A model generated the notes under the pieces. It was not told where the DNA came from, made no database searches, and worked only from the letters and a program-made list of their open reading frames with translations. Shown here piece after piece: positions 37,319 through 44,985 of a DNA stretch of 64,000 nucleotides. How positions within the stretch are numbered: position 1 is the first letter of the stretch; every line of letters starts with the position of its first letter. Source of the stretch: Acetobacteraceae bacterium (GTDB lineage Bacteria > Pseudomonadota > Alphaproteobacteria > Acetobacterales > Acetobacteraceae); the NCBI GenBank assembly GCA_030041375.1, contig JASHOA010000063.1, forward strand, positions 31,814 through 95,813, written 5' to 3'. The translations under genes and the position numbers were made by a program.

Positions 37319-38407
37319 ATGACAGACGATCCGGAAGAGAGACTGTTTCGCCGTGCGGAAGCGCGGCTGCCGCGCCGGGCCATGATGCACGGGGTGAGTG
37401 CGGCATCCGTCGCTGCCGTCCTTGCCCAGGGCATTCGTCCCGCTCGCGCCGCCGAAAGCGGTCCCTTTCCCGCCCATCCGAAATGGCGCTTCGTGTTCGT
37501 CAACCACGTGACGACGAACCCGTTCTTCGTCCCCACCGTCTATGGCATCCAGGACGCCTGCGGGCTGCTCGGCTGCACCTACCAGTGGACGGGCTCGGAA
37601 ACCAGCGACGTCGCCCAGATGGTGAATGCGATGAACGCGGCGATCGCCGCCAAGGCGGATGCGATCGCGGTCGCGATCGTCGATCCGAAGGGTTTCGATG
37701 CGCCAACCGAGCGTGCGCTGCAGGCCGGCATTCCCGTCTTCAGCTACAACGCTGATGCGCCGCCGGGCAGCGGCAACAGGCGCCTCGCCTATATCGGCCA
37801 GGATCTCTACCAGTCCGGTGTGGATATGGGCGGGCGGATCGTCAGCCTCGTCGATTCCGGCCTGGTTCCGATCTTCATCGCCACCCCGGGCCAGCTCAAC
37901 ATCCAGCCCCGTTTCGACGGTGCCAAGGCGGCCATCGAGAAGTCGGGCAAGAAGATCGATGTCGAGATGATCGCCTCCGGCCCGACCGTGAACGAGGAGT
38001 TGACCAGGATCAAGGCGTACTATCTCGGCCACCAGAGCCTCAGGGGCATGTTCGCCGTCGATGCCGGGAGCACCCAGGGTGTTGCCGAGGTCATGCAGCA
38101 GTTCGACCTGCCGAAGAAGGGCGTCCATGCCGGAGGCTACGACCTGCTGCCGAAGACCTTGCAACTCATCAACGACGGCTTCCTCGATTTCACCATCGAC
38201 CAGCAGCCCTATCTGCAGGGTTTCTACACGGTCATGGAGATGTTCGTCTTCATGGTTTCCGGCGGCCTGACGGGCCCGGCCGACATCAATACCGGCCTCA
38301 AGTTCGTGACCAAGGAATCGGTGAAGCCCTACCTCACCACCCACACCCGCTACGAAGGAAGCTCCTCCGAAGCGCAGATCGTGCCGCGCTCCGGCCCGAT
38401 CGGCTGA
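37319..38407 (+). CDS. Sugar ABC transporter substrate-binding protein, paralog 2
   Basis: 362 residues, the same length as paralog 1 and, by eye, about three-quarters identical over the mature part (for example the shared PQWTGSETSD-like region and the C-terminus RYEGSSSEAQIVPRSGPIG). It keeps a Tat-like signal (ARLPRRAMMHGVSAAS). The largest differences fall in the second lobe around residues 205-245, which could tune ligand choice. GGAGGAG precedes the ATG at 37319 by eight bases. It is followed after five bases by the permease gene. It may bind the same sugar or a different one for the same permease. Confidence 0.88.
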   Translation: MTDDPEERLFRRAEARLPRRAMMHGVSAASVAAVLAQGIRPARAAESGPFPAHPKWRFVFVNHVTTNPFFVPTVYGIQDACGLLGCTYQWTGSETSDVAQMVNAMNAAIAAKADAIAVAIVDPKGFDAPTERALQAGIPVFSYNADAPPGSGNRRLAYIGQDLYQSGVDMGGRIVSLVDSGLVPIFIATPGQLNIQPRFDGAKAAIEKSGKKIDVEMIASGPTVNEELTRIKAYYLGHQSLRGMFAVDAGSTQGVAEVMQQFDLPKKGVHAGGYDLLPKTLQLINDGFLDFTIDQQPYLQGFYTVMEMFVFMVSGGLTGPADINTGLKFVTKESVKPYLTTHTRYEGSSSEAQIVPRSGPIG

Positions 38408-38412
38408 ACAGC

Positions 38413-39438
38413 GTGGACACGACTCCTCGCGGGGCGGGCGGCGCCAAGGCGGCGTCTTCCGCCCCGCCTCGTCGCTGGGGGGCCGGGCATGCGTTTCGCG
38501 GCTTCCTGATCCAGCGCGAGGCAAGCGTCATCCTGGTTGCCGTACTGCTGATCATCTACTTCGGATTTGCCAACCCCAACTTCATCACCAACAACAACAT
38601 CGTCACGCTTTCGCAGTTCGTCGCCGCCCCCGCGATCATCGCCTGCGGCGAAATCATGCTGCTGATCTGCAAGGAAATCGATCTTTCCGCCGGCCAAACC
38701 TTCGCGCTCGCTCCCTTCCTCGTCTTCTTCGGCGCCCGCTTCGGCCTGCCGATCGTGGTCGCCATTCTGGTCGCGCTCGCCATCTGCGCGGCGATCGGCC
38801 TCCTGATCGGCCTCGTCACGGTGCTGCTCGAGGTCCCCTCGTTCGTCACCACGCTCGGTACCTTCTTCCTCATCACCGGGATCACGCTCACCATCTCGCG
38901 CGGCTTTCCGGCCACCCCGCCCGGCGGCAAGTTCCTGGCCGGCATCCTCGGCGCCTTCAGCTATTCCGAGATCATCTGGGCGCTCGTGATCGTGTTCCTG
39001 ATGCACATGCTTCTCAGGCATACGCGCTGGGGCCTGCATACCATCGCCGTCGGCGGCAACGACATCGCCGCCGCCGAGGCGGGGATCAAGGTGAACCGCA
39101 TCAAGGTCGGAAACTTCATGCTGACCGCGGCACTCGCCGGATTCACCGGCATTCTCGAGGCCTACCGCGTCGGCTCGAGCGATCCGCTTGCCGGCGGCGC
39201 CAACATCATGTTCTTCGGCGTCGCCTCCGGCGTCATCGGCGGCACCGCGCTCACCGGCGGAGCCGGGACGATCGTCGGCGGGTTGATCGGTGCCATCGTG
39301 CTGGGCGTCCTGCAGGATGGCTTCACTCTGCAGGGCATCAACGCCTTTCTGTTCGATGGCATCATCGGCGCCGCGATCCTGATCGCCATGGTCGTCAATA
39401 TCCGCCTCGGGCGCTTGCAGCAGAGCCATCTCAGATGA
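38413..39438 (+). CDS. Sugar ABC transporter permease (RbsC/FrcC type)
   Basis: 341 residues from a GTG start. The N-terminal ~25 residues are hydrophilic, then about ten transmembrane helices (first one near SVILVAVLLIIYFGFA) follow. NNNIVTLSQFVAAPAIIACGEIMLLI and the GAGTIVGGLIGAIVLGVLQDG block are typical of BPD_transp_2 sugar permeases. The stop overlaps the ATPase gene (ATGA). It works with the ATPase just downstream and one or both binding proteins upstream to move a sugar into the cell. Confidence 0.88.
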   Translation: MDTTPRGAGGAKAASSAPPRRWGAGHAFRGFLIQREASVILVAVLLIIYFGFANPNFITNNNIVTLSQFVAAPAIIACGEIMLLICKEIDLSAGQTFALAPFLVFFGARFGLPIVVAILVALAICAAIGLLIGLVTVLLEVPSFVTTLGTFFLITGITLTISRGFPATPPGGKFLAGILGAFSYSEIIWALVIVFLMHMLLRHTRWGLHTIAVGGNDIAAAEAGIKVNRIKVGNFMLTAALAGFTGILEAYRVGSSDPLAGGANIMFFGVASGVIGGTALTGGAGTIVGGLIGAIVLGVLQDGFTLQGINAFLFDGIIGAAILIAMVVNIRLGRLQQSHLR

Positions 39439-40205
39439 GTGGCAATGGAGTAGCCGAGGCGATCCGCGCCGAAAACATCGTCAAGCGCTTCGGCAGCATC
39501 GTCGCCCTGAACGGCGTTTCCATCAAAGTCCATCGCGGCGAGATGCTCGGCATCCTCGGCGACAATGGGGCCGGCAAATCGACACTGATCAAGTGCATGA
39601 CCGGCTTCCACCAGCCCGACTCCGGCCGCATCTTCGTCGACGGCACCGAGGTCGTCCTTGACTCGGTCGATCGCGCCCGCAGCTTCGGCATCGAGTGCGT
39701 CTATCAGGATCTTGCGCTCGTCAACACGCTTTCCGTCTATCACAACATGTTCCTCAACAGAGAACTGCGCAAACCGCCGTTCGGCCTGCTCGATCACGCC
39801 GAGATGCGCAGGCGCACGGCGGACGCGCTCAATGACATCGGGGTTGGCGTTCCGTCGGTGGAAGAAGAGGTGGCGCGGCTCTCCGGCGGCCAGCGCCAGG
39901 CGATCGCGGTCGCCCGCGCGGTCTATTCCAATGCGCGCATTCTCCTGCTGGACGAGCCGCTGGCCGCGATGGGCGCCCGCGAATCCGGCCTGATCATCGA
40001 TCTCATCGAGCGGCTGCGCACCCGCGGTGACATCGCCATGATCATGATCGCCCACAACTACGCTCAGACACTCGATGTCTGCGACCGCGTGGTTCTCGTC
40101 CAGCACGGCGAGATCACCTTCGAGGGCCGCTCGGCTGAAACCTCGGTCGAACAACTGCTCGAGATCGTGCGCCGCGAATACCGCGCCGCGCGGCGCGGCT
40201 TGTAG
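39435..40205 (+). CDS. Sugar ABC transporter ATP-binding protein, single-domain (FrcA-like)
   Basis: A 256-residue ATPase. Walker A is GDNGAGKST, the signature motif LSGGQRQA, Walker B ILLLDEP, and the switch histidine region is MIAHNYAQ. Ribose-type systems usually use a fused double ATPase of ~500 residues; this one has only one domain, as in the alphaproteobacterial fructose importer FrcA. The ATG overlaps the permease stop by four bases. It energises uptake by the permease and binding proteins just upstream. Confidence 0.9.
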   Translation: MSGNGVAEAIRAENIVKRFGSIVALNGVSIKVHRGEMLGILGDNGAGKSTLIKCMTGFHQPDSGRIFVDGTEVVLDSVDRARSFGIECVYQDLALVNTLSVYHNMFLNRELRKPPFGLLDHAEMRRRTADALNDIGVGVPSVEEEVARLSGGQRQAIAVARAVYSNARILLLDEPLAAMGARESGLIIDLIERLRTRGDIAMIMIAHNYAQTLDVCDRVVLVQHGEITFEGRSAETSVEQLLEIVRREYRAARRGL

Positions 40206-40231
40206 GCATATAAAACGCAATCGAGGATCCC

Positions 40232-41005
40232 ATGGCCGAGGACATGCGCGCCGTCTACCCGAGCCTCAAAAACCGCGTGGTCCTGATCACCGGCGGGGCG
40301 AGCGGCATCGGCGCGGCGCATGTCGAGGGCTTCTGCCGCCAGGGTTCCAAGGTCGCCTTCATCGATATCGAGGCGGCGGCGGCCAAGGCCCTCGGAGAAA
40401 AGCTGGCCGGTCTCGGCTACCCGGCGCCGCTCTTCCGCCGCGTCGATCTGGTCGACATCCCCGCCTTGCAGGGTGCCGTCAGCGAGATCGCGCAAGCGCT
40501 CGGCCCGATCACCGTGCTGGTCAACAACGCCGCCAACGATCAACGCCACCGCGTCGAGGACGTGACGGTCGAATACTGGGACGAGCGCCAGCGCGTGAAC
40601 CTGCGCCACCAGTTCTTTGCCGCCCAGGCGGTCTGGCCGATCATGCGCTCGGCCGGCGGCGGCTCGATCATCAACTTCGGCTCCGTAAGCTGGCACCGCA
40701 AGACCGGCGGGATGCCCGCCTATACGACCGCCAAGGCGGGTGTGGAGGGTCTCACCCGCAGCCTCGCGCGTGATTTCGGTCCGGACAGGATCCGCGTCAA
40801 CTGCGTCATACCAGGCTGGATCATGACGGAGCGTCAGATGCGCCTCTGGTTGACGCCCGAGGCGGAGGTCGATCTCCTGAAGGAACAGTGCCTGAAAACC
40901 AAGCTCGTGCCGGACGACGTCGCCAACGTCGTGCTCTGGCTCGCAGCCGACGATTCCAGAATGTGCAGCGCCCAGAATTTTGTCATCGACGGCGGCCTGA
41001 TCTGA
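40232..41005 (+). CDS. SDR-family oxidoreductase
   Basis: A 257-residue classical short-chain dehydrogenase. GGASGIG lies near residue 23, NNAAND near 87-92, and the catalytic Tyr/Lys are in YTTAKAGVEGL near residue 165. VNCVIPGWIMTERQ follows. It lies 26 bp after the ABC ATPase and is probably transcribed with the sugar importer, so it may oxidise the imported sugar or polyol. NAD versus NADP preference and substrate are not evident. Confidence 0.82.
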   Translation: MAEDMRAVYPSLKNRVVLITGGASGIGAAHVEGFCRQGSKVAFIDIEAAAAKALGEKLAGLGYPAPLFRRVDLVDIPALQGAVSEIAQALGPITVLVNNAANDQRHRVEDVTVEYWDERQRVNLRHQFFAAQAVWPIMRSAGGGSIINFGSVSWHRKTGGMPAYTTAKAGVEGLTRSLARDFGPDRIRVNCVIPGWIMTERQMRLWLTPEAEVDLLKEQCLKTKLVPDDVANVVLWLAADDSRMCSAQNFVIDGGLI

Positions 41006-41173
41006 CGCGTTCGGTGCCGCGACCGTCGCCCGCGCCGACGGTTGCGGGCGAAGTCGTGTCGATCATGAAACGGTTGACCTGCCCCGCAATGCCCGCACGG
41101 CAAATGCCGCCCGCGAGCACCAGACTCTCGCCGCCAGATCGGGGCATGGGGAACGCGGCGGCGCGGCAAAGCC

Positions 41174-41839
41174 ATGGCAACGCACCCTGAGAGACCGATC
41201 TCTCCGCCAGTCCTCTTCGGCCTGATCACGCTCTCGACCGCGCTTTTCCTCGGTGGTTGCGCCGTCCCGCCTCTGCCGGGTGACCCAGGTCCGAAAAACG
41301 AAACCGTCGCCGTGATCGCTCGCGGCTGGCATACAGAGCTTGGCCTGCCCGTCGCCTCGCTCCGCCCGCCGCTTGCCGAGCTGGCCGCCGGGTTCCATGG
41401 CGCCACCACCCTCACCTTCGGCTTCGGGGACCGCGCCTTCGTGCTCGCCCGCCATCGTGGCCTTGGCGATGCTCTCGGCGCGCTTTTTCCCAACCCGGGC
41501 CTCGTCCTGCTGACCGTGCTGGCGACCTCGCCCGCGGCGGCGTTCGGCGCGCATGACGTCGTCCTGCTGCACGTCTCGCGCACCGGATTCGCCGCTATCG
41601 CCCAATTCATCTGGAAGAGTCTCGCAACCGAAGGCGATGAACCGCCCAAGCCCTACGGACCCGGCCCCTATCCCGGCAGCCTCTACTATGCGGCGAGCAT
41701 TCCGTACGATGCGTTCTATACCTGCAACACCTGGATCGCCGAGGCACTGCGCGCCGGCGGCGTCCCGGTTCAGGCCGCGGGCGTGCTGTTCGCCTCCGAG
41801 ATCATGCGCGAAGCACGCCGCGCCGCTGCCTCACACTGA
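41174..41839 (+). CDS. DUF2459 lipoprotein
   Basis: A 221-residue protein with a signal peptide and lipobox (LFLGGCAVPP, Cys near 29), so it is probably an outer- or inner-membrane lipoprotein. The DUF2459 pattern includes VIARGWHTELGLPV, LTFGFGDRAFVL, GPGPYPGSLYYAA and TCNTWIAEALRAGGVPV. The conserved His of GWHTE, and the Cys-Asn-Thr of TCNTW suggest a papain-like or NlpC-like active site, but this is an inference. A paralog is at 58003. Function is unknown. Confidence 0.82.
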   Translation: MATHPERPISPPVLFGLITLSTALFLGGCAVPPLPGDPGPKNETVAVIARGWHTELGLPVASLRPPLAELAAGFHGATTLTFGFGDRAFVLARHRGLGDALGALFPNPGLVLLTVLATSPAAAFGAHDVVLLHVSRTGFAAIAQFIWKSLATEGDEPPKPYGPGPYPGSLYYAASIPYDAFYTCNTWIAEALRAGGVPVQAAGVLFASEIMREARRAAASH

Positions 41840-41870
41840 GTGCAGCCGATCGCGGGCTCATGCCTCACCC

Positions 41871-42041
41871 TCAGCAAGGTGGTGCCGTCCCGTTCGGGCA
41901 GGTGGCCGGCGCACCGTTCTGCGGGACCACCACCGTCGTGTTCGATTTCGGCGGCGGCGGGTTGCTGCTGCTCAGGCTGATGCAGCCGGCGAGCATGAGC
42001 GGGATCAGAATCACGGGGGCAAGCCGGGTTACCAGACGCAT
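41871..42041 (-). CDS. Small lipoprotein, 56 residues
   Basis: A short lipoprotein: MRLVTRLAPVILIPLMLAGC gives a signal peptide with an LAGC lipobox, and the mature peptide of ~37 residues is Pro/Asn/Ser-rich and ends with two Cys in PATCPNGTAPPC. A GAGGAGG site lies a few bases before the ATG. It has no recognised family. It is convergent with the DUF2459 gene. Confidence 0.65.
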   Translation of the reverse strand: MRLVTRLAPVILIPLMLAGCISLSSSNPPPPKSNTTVVVPQNGAPATCPNGTAPPC

Positions 42042-42258
42042 GATTCCTCCTCGGGCCCGGGCGAGCCCGTTTTTCTGCCACTCCGGATGGCGGGGCAAGG
42101 CGGTCTCCCCTTTAGCCGTCCTGGGCGGCGAATGCCAGGGCTTTGCGGCCGTCTCTGGCAAAAAACCGGGCTTGAATCAGGCCAGATCCTGGTGACACGG
42201 CAAGACGAGCGAAAGGAAGCGAGCACCTGGCCTCTGGAAAGTCGAGATTGAGACTTCC

Positions 42259-42419
42259 TAGTGTGCCGACTCCAACGCTTGATACCGTAGGATGCACCCT
42301 AGACCCGTGTCGGGCTGACGGTGCAGCCCGACACGGGTCTCGCGCTTTATTCGAGCCCGCGATTCACGCCCTCCGACGATTCCGCCTCGGGCGATCGCGG
42401 GCTAGCGATCGGCACACTA
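42259..42419. mobile_element. Composite inverted-repeat element containing a CTAG repeat
   Basis: 161 bp bounded by perfect 11-bp inverted repeats TAGTGTGCCGA (42259-42269) and TCGGCACACTA (42409-42419). The left 40 bp are identical to the short element at 21379-21418. Here the interior is interrupted at CTAG by CTAG repeat copy C, with CTAG now present on both sides of the inserted segment. It encodes no protein, so it would have to be mobilised in trans. Confidence 0.65.
42299..42405. repeat. CTAG-bounded dispersed repeat, copy C
   Basis: About 107 bp, CTAGACCCG to GGGCTAG. The left hairpin is perfect: AGACCCGTGTCGGGCTG and its exact reverse complement around a 6-nt loop. Best-preserved copy of the family and the one nested in the inverted-repeat element. 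Confidence 0.88.
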
Positions 42420-42465
42420 CCGTCTGGTACCGCTCGAATCCGATTCCGGATATCCCGGCAGTCGC

Positions 42466-43284
42466 TCACCCGCCCTTCGCCGCAGCCAGCGCCGTGAGAT
42501 ACCGGTACGGATCGCTCGTATAGACGGCGCCACCTGAGACGAGCAGCACCGCACCAGACACCCACGAAGCCTCGTCGGAAACGAGATAGAGGGCCGCTGC
42601 CGCCACGTCCTCCGGCTTGCCGACGCGGCCGAGCGGATAGAGCGCCGAGCGCGCCGCACGATCCTCCGCCGTCCGTAGCCAGGGCTCGGTCAGGGCCGTT
42701 TCGATGACCGCCGGTGCGATCGCATTGACCCGGATGCGATACTGGCCAAGCTCGACCGCCATGGTCGCGGCGATATGGTTGATGGCAGCCTTGCAGGCCC
42801 CGTACATGCCTTCCCCGCCCGGCGTGGCGTAAAGGCTGTCGATCGAGCTGATGAACAGGATTGCGCCACCTCCCGTCTTTCGCATGGCACGCGCCGCCGC
42901 CTGCGCACCGAACACCTGCGCCATCACGTTCAACCGCAGCATCGCCTCGATCGCATTGGGCTCGGCATCGATCCATTCGGCCATCCCACCACGCTCCGGC
43001 GTCAATCCGCCGGCATTGTTCACCCAGATATCGATCCGTCCGAACCGCTGCTCTGCCGCCTCTGCCAGCGCTGCGACAGAAGCCGGCTCCGTCACATCCG
43101 TCCGCCACGCGAGCACCTGGCCGCCGCGGCCGTTGATCGCCTCGGCTCCGCGGCCGATCTCCGCTTCGGTGCGCGCCGCGAGCACGACACTGGCGCCGCG
43201 CTCGGCGAACCGTTCGGCGATCGCAAGCCCGATTCCGCGCCCGGCGCCGGTGACGACCGCCGTCTTTCCCGCCAGCGAGAACAC
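42466..43284 (-). CDS. SDR-family oxidoreductase
   Basis: A 272-residue classical short-chain dehydrogenase. The NAD(P) motif GAGRGIG is near residues 13-19, NNAGG near 89, and the active-site Tyr/Lys in MYGACKAAINH near residue 160. It ends with a WVSGAVLLVSGGAVYT stretch typical of the family. Last gene of the minus-strand catabolic cluster, 15 bp after the TPP enzyme, so likely expressed with it. Oxidises or reduces an alcohol of the imported compound; the substrate is not known. Confidence 0.85.
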   Translation of the reverse strand: MFSLAGKTAVVTGAGRGIGLAIAERFAERGASVVLAARTEAEIGRGAEAINGRGGQVLAWRTDVTEPASVAALAEAAEQRFGRIDIWVNNAGGLTPERGGMAEWIDAEPNAIEAMLRLNVMAQVFGAQAAARAMRKTGGGAILFISSIDSLYATPGGEGMYGACKAAINHIAATMAVELGQYRIRVNAIAPAVIETALTEPWLRTAEDRAARSALYPLGRVGKPEDVAAAALYLVSDEASWVSGAVLLVSGGAVYTSDPYRYLTALAAAKGG

Positions 43285-43299
43285 GGAAAATTTCGCCCT

Positions 43300-44928
43300 T
43301 CAGAAAGCCGAGATCGAGACTTCCTGGCTGGTCAGGAACTCGAGCAGCGCCGGCTGCCCGCGCTCGGTCGCGGCAATGCCGCGCTTGATCGCGGGTACGA
43401 TCTCCTCCGGCCTCGCCACCCGTTCCCCATAGCCGCCGAACGCGCGCGCCATCGCGGCATAGTCGCCGGAGATGTCCGTGGCGCGATATTTCTCCGTCGA
43501 AACCGGCATCACTTTGAGCTCGATCGCCATCGAAAAATTGTTGAGCAGAACGGAAAGTATCGGAATGCGCTCGCGCACCGCGGTTTCGAAATCCATGCCC
43601 GTGAAGCCGATCGCCGCATCGCCCCAGAGATTGATGCAGAGCTTCTCAGGGTGCGCGAGCTTGGCGCCCATGGCGAGCCCAAGCCCGTAGCCGAGCTGCG
43701 TCGTCTTGCCCCAGCCGATATAGGAAAGCGGCACCGGCGAGGTCCAGAACGGCGAAAGCTGATCCCGCGGACTGCCGGCATCGTGGGTGATCACGGTCTT
43801 CGCGCGATCGACCGTGTTGTGCAGGTCCCAGATCACGCGATAGGGCGAAAGCGGTGTCGCGCTGGAAGTCAGCTTGGGCAGCCATGCGGCCATCCACTCG
43901 GCGCGGATCGCGGCAATCTCGCCGGCAACCGGCGCCGGGTCGCGCCGCTGCGGCAGCATGTCCTCCAGTGCGGCGTTGAGTGCCGAAAGAGTGAGCGCCG
44001 CATCGCCGGCGAGCGCATCGGCGATCGCGACATCCTTGCCGAGATCGTTCGGATCGAGCGTCGCCTGGATGATCGTCTTGCCGGCCGGCATGCGGACGCC
44101 GAAGTTGGTTTCCGTGAAGCTGCAGCCGATGCCGAAGATCACATCGGCCTTGGCCAGGAAATCGTGCACCATCTTCGGAACGGCACGCCCTCCGGAGCCG
44201 AGCGAGAGCGGATGCTCCTCGGGAAACGCGCTCTTGCCTTGCAGGCTCGTGGTCACCGGCGCGGCCAGCCGCTCGGCGAGCTTCCTCAGTTCCTCCCAGG
44301 CGCGCGCGTAATGCACGCCCTGCCCGGCATAGATCACGAGGCGCTTCGCTCCGGCGAGCGTCTTCGCCACGCGTTGCACCGCATCCGGGTCGGGACCGGT
44401 CCTGGTCGCAGGCACCGCCCGGTAATCGAGCGGCTCGGGAAAATCCTCCGCCAGTACGTCGGAGGGGATTTCCACCAGCACCGGTCCGCCACGACCGTTG
44501 CGCAACCGCCCGAAGGCACGGCGGAACACGTTCGGGATTTCCCGCGCGCCGGTCAGCGGCTCCGCCCATTTCGTGACATGCGCCATGTTGGCGACCGAAT
44601 TGAAGTTGGGCGGAATGTGCGCGATGCGCCGCGGATAGCCCATCGGCAGCACCAGGATGGGGGACGATTCTCCGAACGCCTGGGCAACGCCGCCGAACGC
44701 ATTCTCTGCTCCCGGGCCATGCTGCATCGCGAACACGCCCGGCTTCGCCCCCGACGAGACGCGCGCCATCGCATCCGCCATGTGCAGCCCGATCCGCTCC
44801 TGGCGGACGATGATGGTCCTGATATCCGCCCGCGCCGCGTGCTCGAGAACGTGGTTCACCGGATAACCGATGATGTTGGTGATCCCCTCGCTCTTGAGGA
44901 TTGCGGCGATCGCGTCTCCCGCCTTCAT
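43300..44928 (-). CDS. Thiamine pyrophosphate-dependent enzyme (acetolactate synthase-like)
   Basis: A 542-residue ThDP enzyme. The catalytic glutamate is in VRQERIGLHMADA near residue 44. The middle domain contains KRLVIYAGQGVHYARA. The ThDP pyrophosphate-binding motif is GDAAIGFTGMDFETAVRERI with LLNNFSMA at the other end. No regulatory subunit is adjacent and the gene lies in a transport/catabolic cluster, so decarboxylation or carboligation of a 2-keto acid from the pathway is more likely than valine biosynthesis. The hydroxyacid dehydrogenase upstream could produce or consume its substrate. Confidence 0.85.
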   Translation of the reverse strand: MKAGDAIAAILKSEGITNIIGYPVNHVLEHAARADIRTIIVRQERIGLHMADAMARVSSGAKPGVFAMQHGPGAENAFGGVAQAFGESSPILVLPMGYPRRIAHIPPNFNSVANMAHVTKWAEPLTGAREIPNVFRRAFGRLRNGRGGPVLVEIPSDVLAEDFPEPLDYRAVPATRTGPDPDAVQRVAKTLAGAKRLVIYAGQGVHYARAWEELRKLAERLAAPVTTSLQGKSAFPEEHPLSLGSGGRAVPKMVHDFLAKADVIFGIGCSFTETNFGVRMPAGKTIIQATLDPNDLGKDVAIADALAGDAALTLSALNAALEDMLPQRRDPAPVAGEIAAIRAEWMAAWLPKLTSSATPLSPYRVIWDLHNTVDRAKTVITHDAGSPRDQLSPFWTSPVPLSYIGWGKTTQLGYGLGLAMGAKLAHPEKLCINLWGDAAIGFTGMDFETAVRERIPILSVLLNNFSMAIELKVMPVSTEKYRATDISGDYAAMARAFGGYGERVARPEEIVPAIKRGIAATERGQPALLEFLTSQEVSISAF

Positions 44929-44985
44929 TCTCTTCCCTTTCGGCTTTTCGCTTGATGCGAGCGCGGGCGGAACGCCCGCGACGTC

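Larger units (their letters stand above)
42042..42465. other. Gap with a composite repeat and no gene
   Basis: Between the small lipoprotein gene and the convergent-facing SDR gene. The only structure is the composite inverted-repeat element at 42259-42419. The first ~215 bp hold no gene or motif I can support beyond a possible promoter for the lipoprotein. Confidence 0.6.

Noticed and set aside
42299..42405. Rho-independent terminators as the sole explanation of the CTAG repeats
   Set aside because: The hairpins lack T-tracts and sequence outside the stems is as conserved as the stems, so termination alone does not explain the repeat.
43300..44928. Biosynthetic acetolactate synthase (IlvB)
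   Set aside because: No IlvN regulatory subunit follows and the gene sits in a transport/catabolic cluster; the ThDP fold alone does not justify the name.
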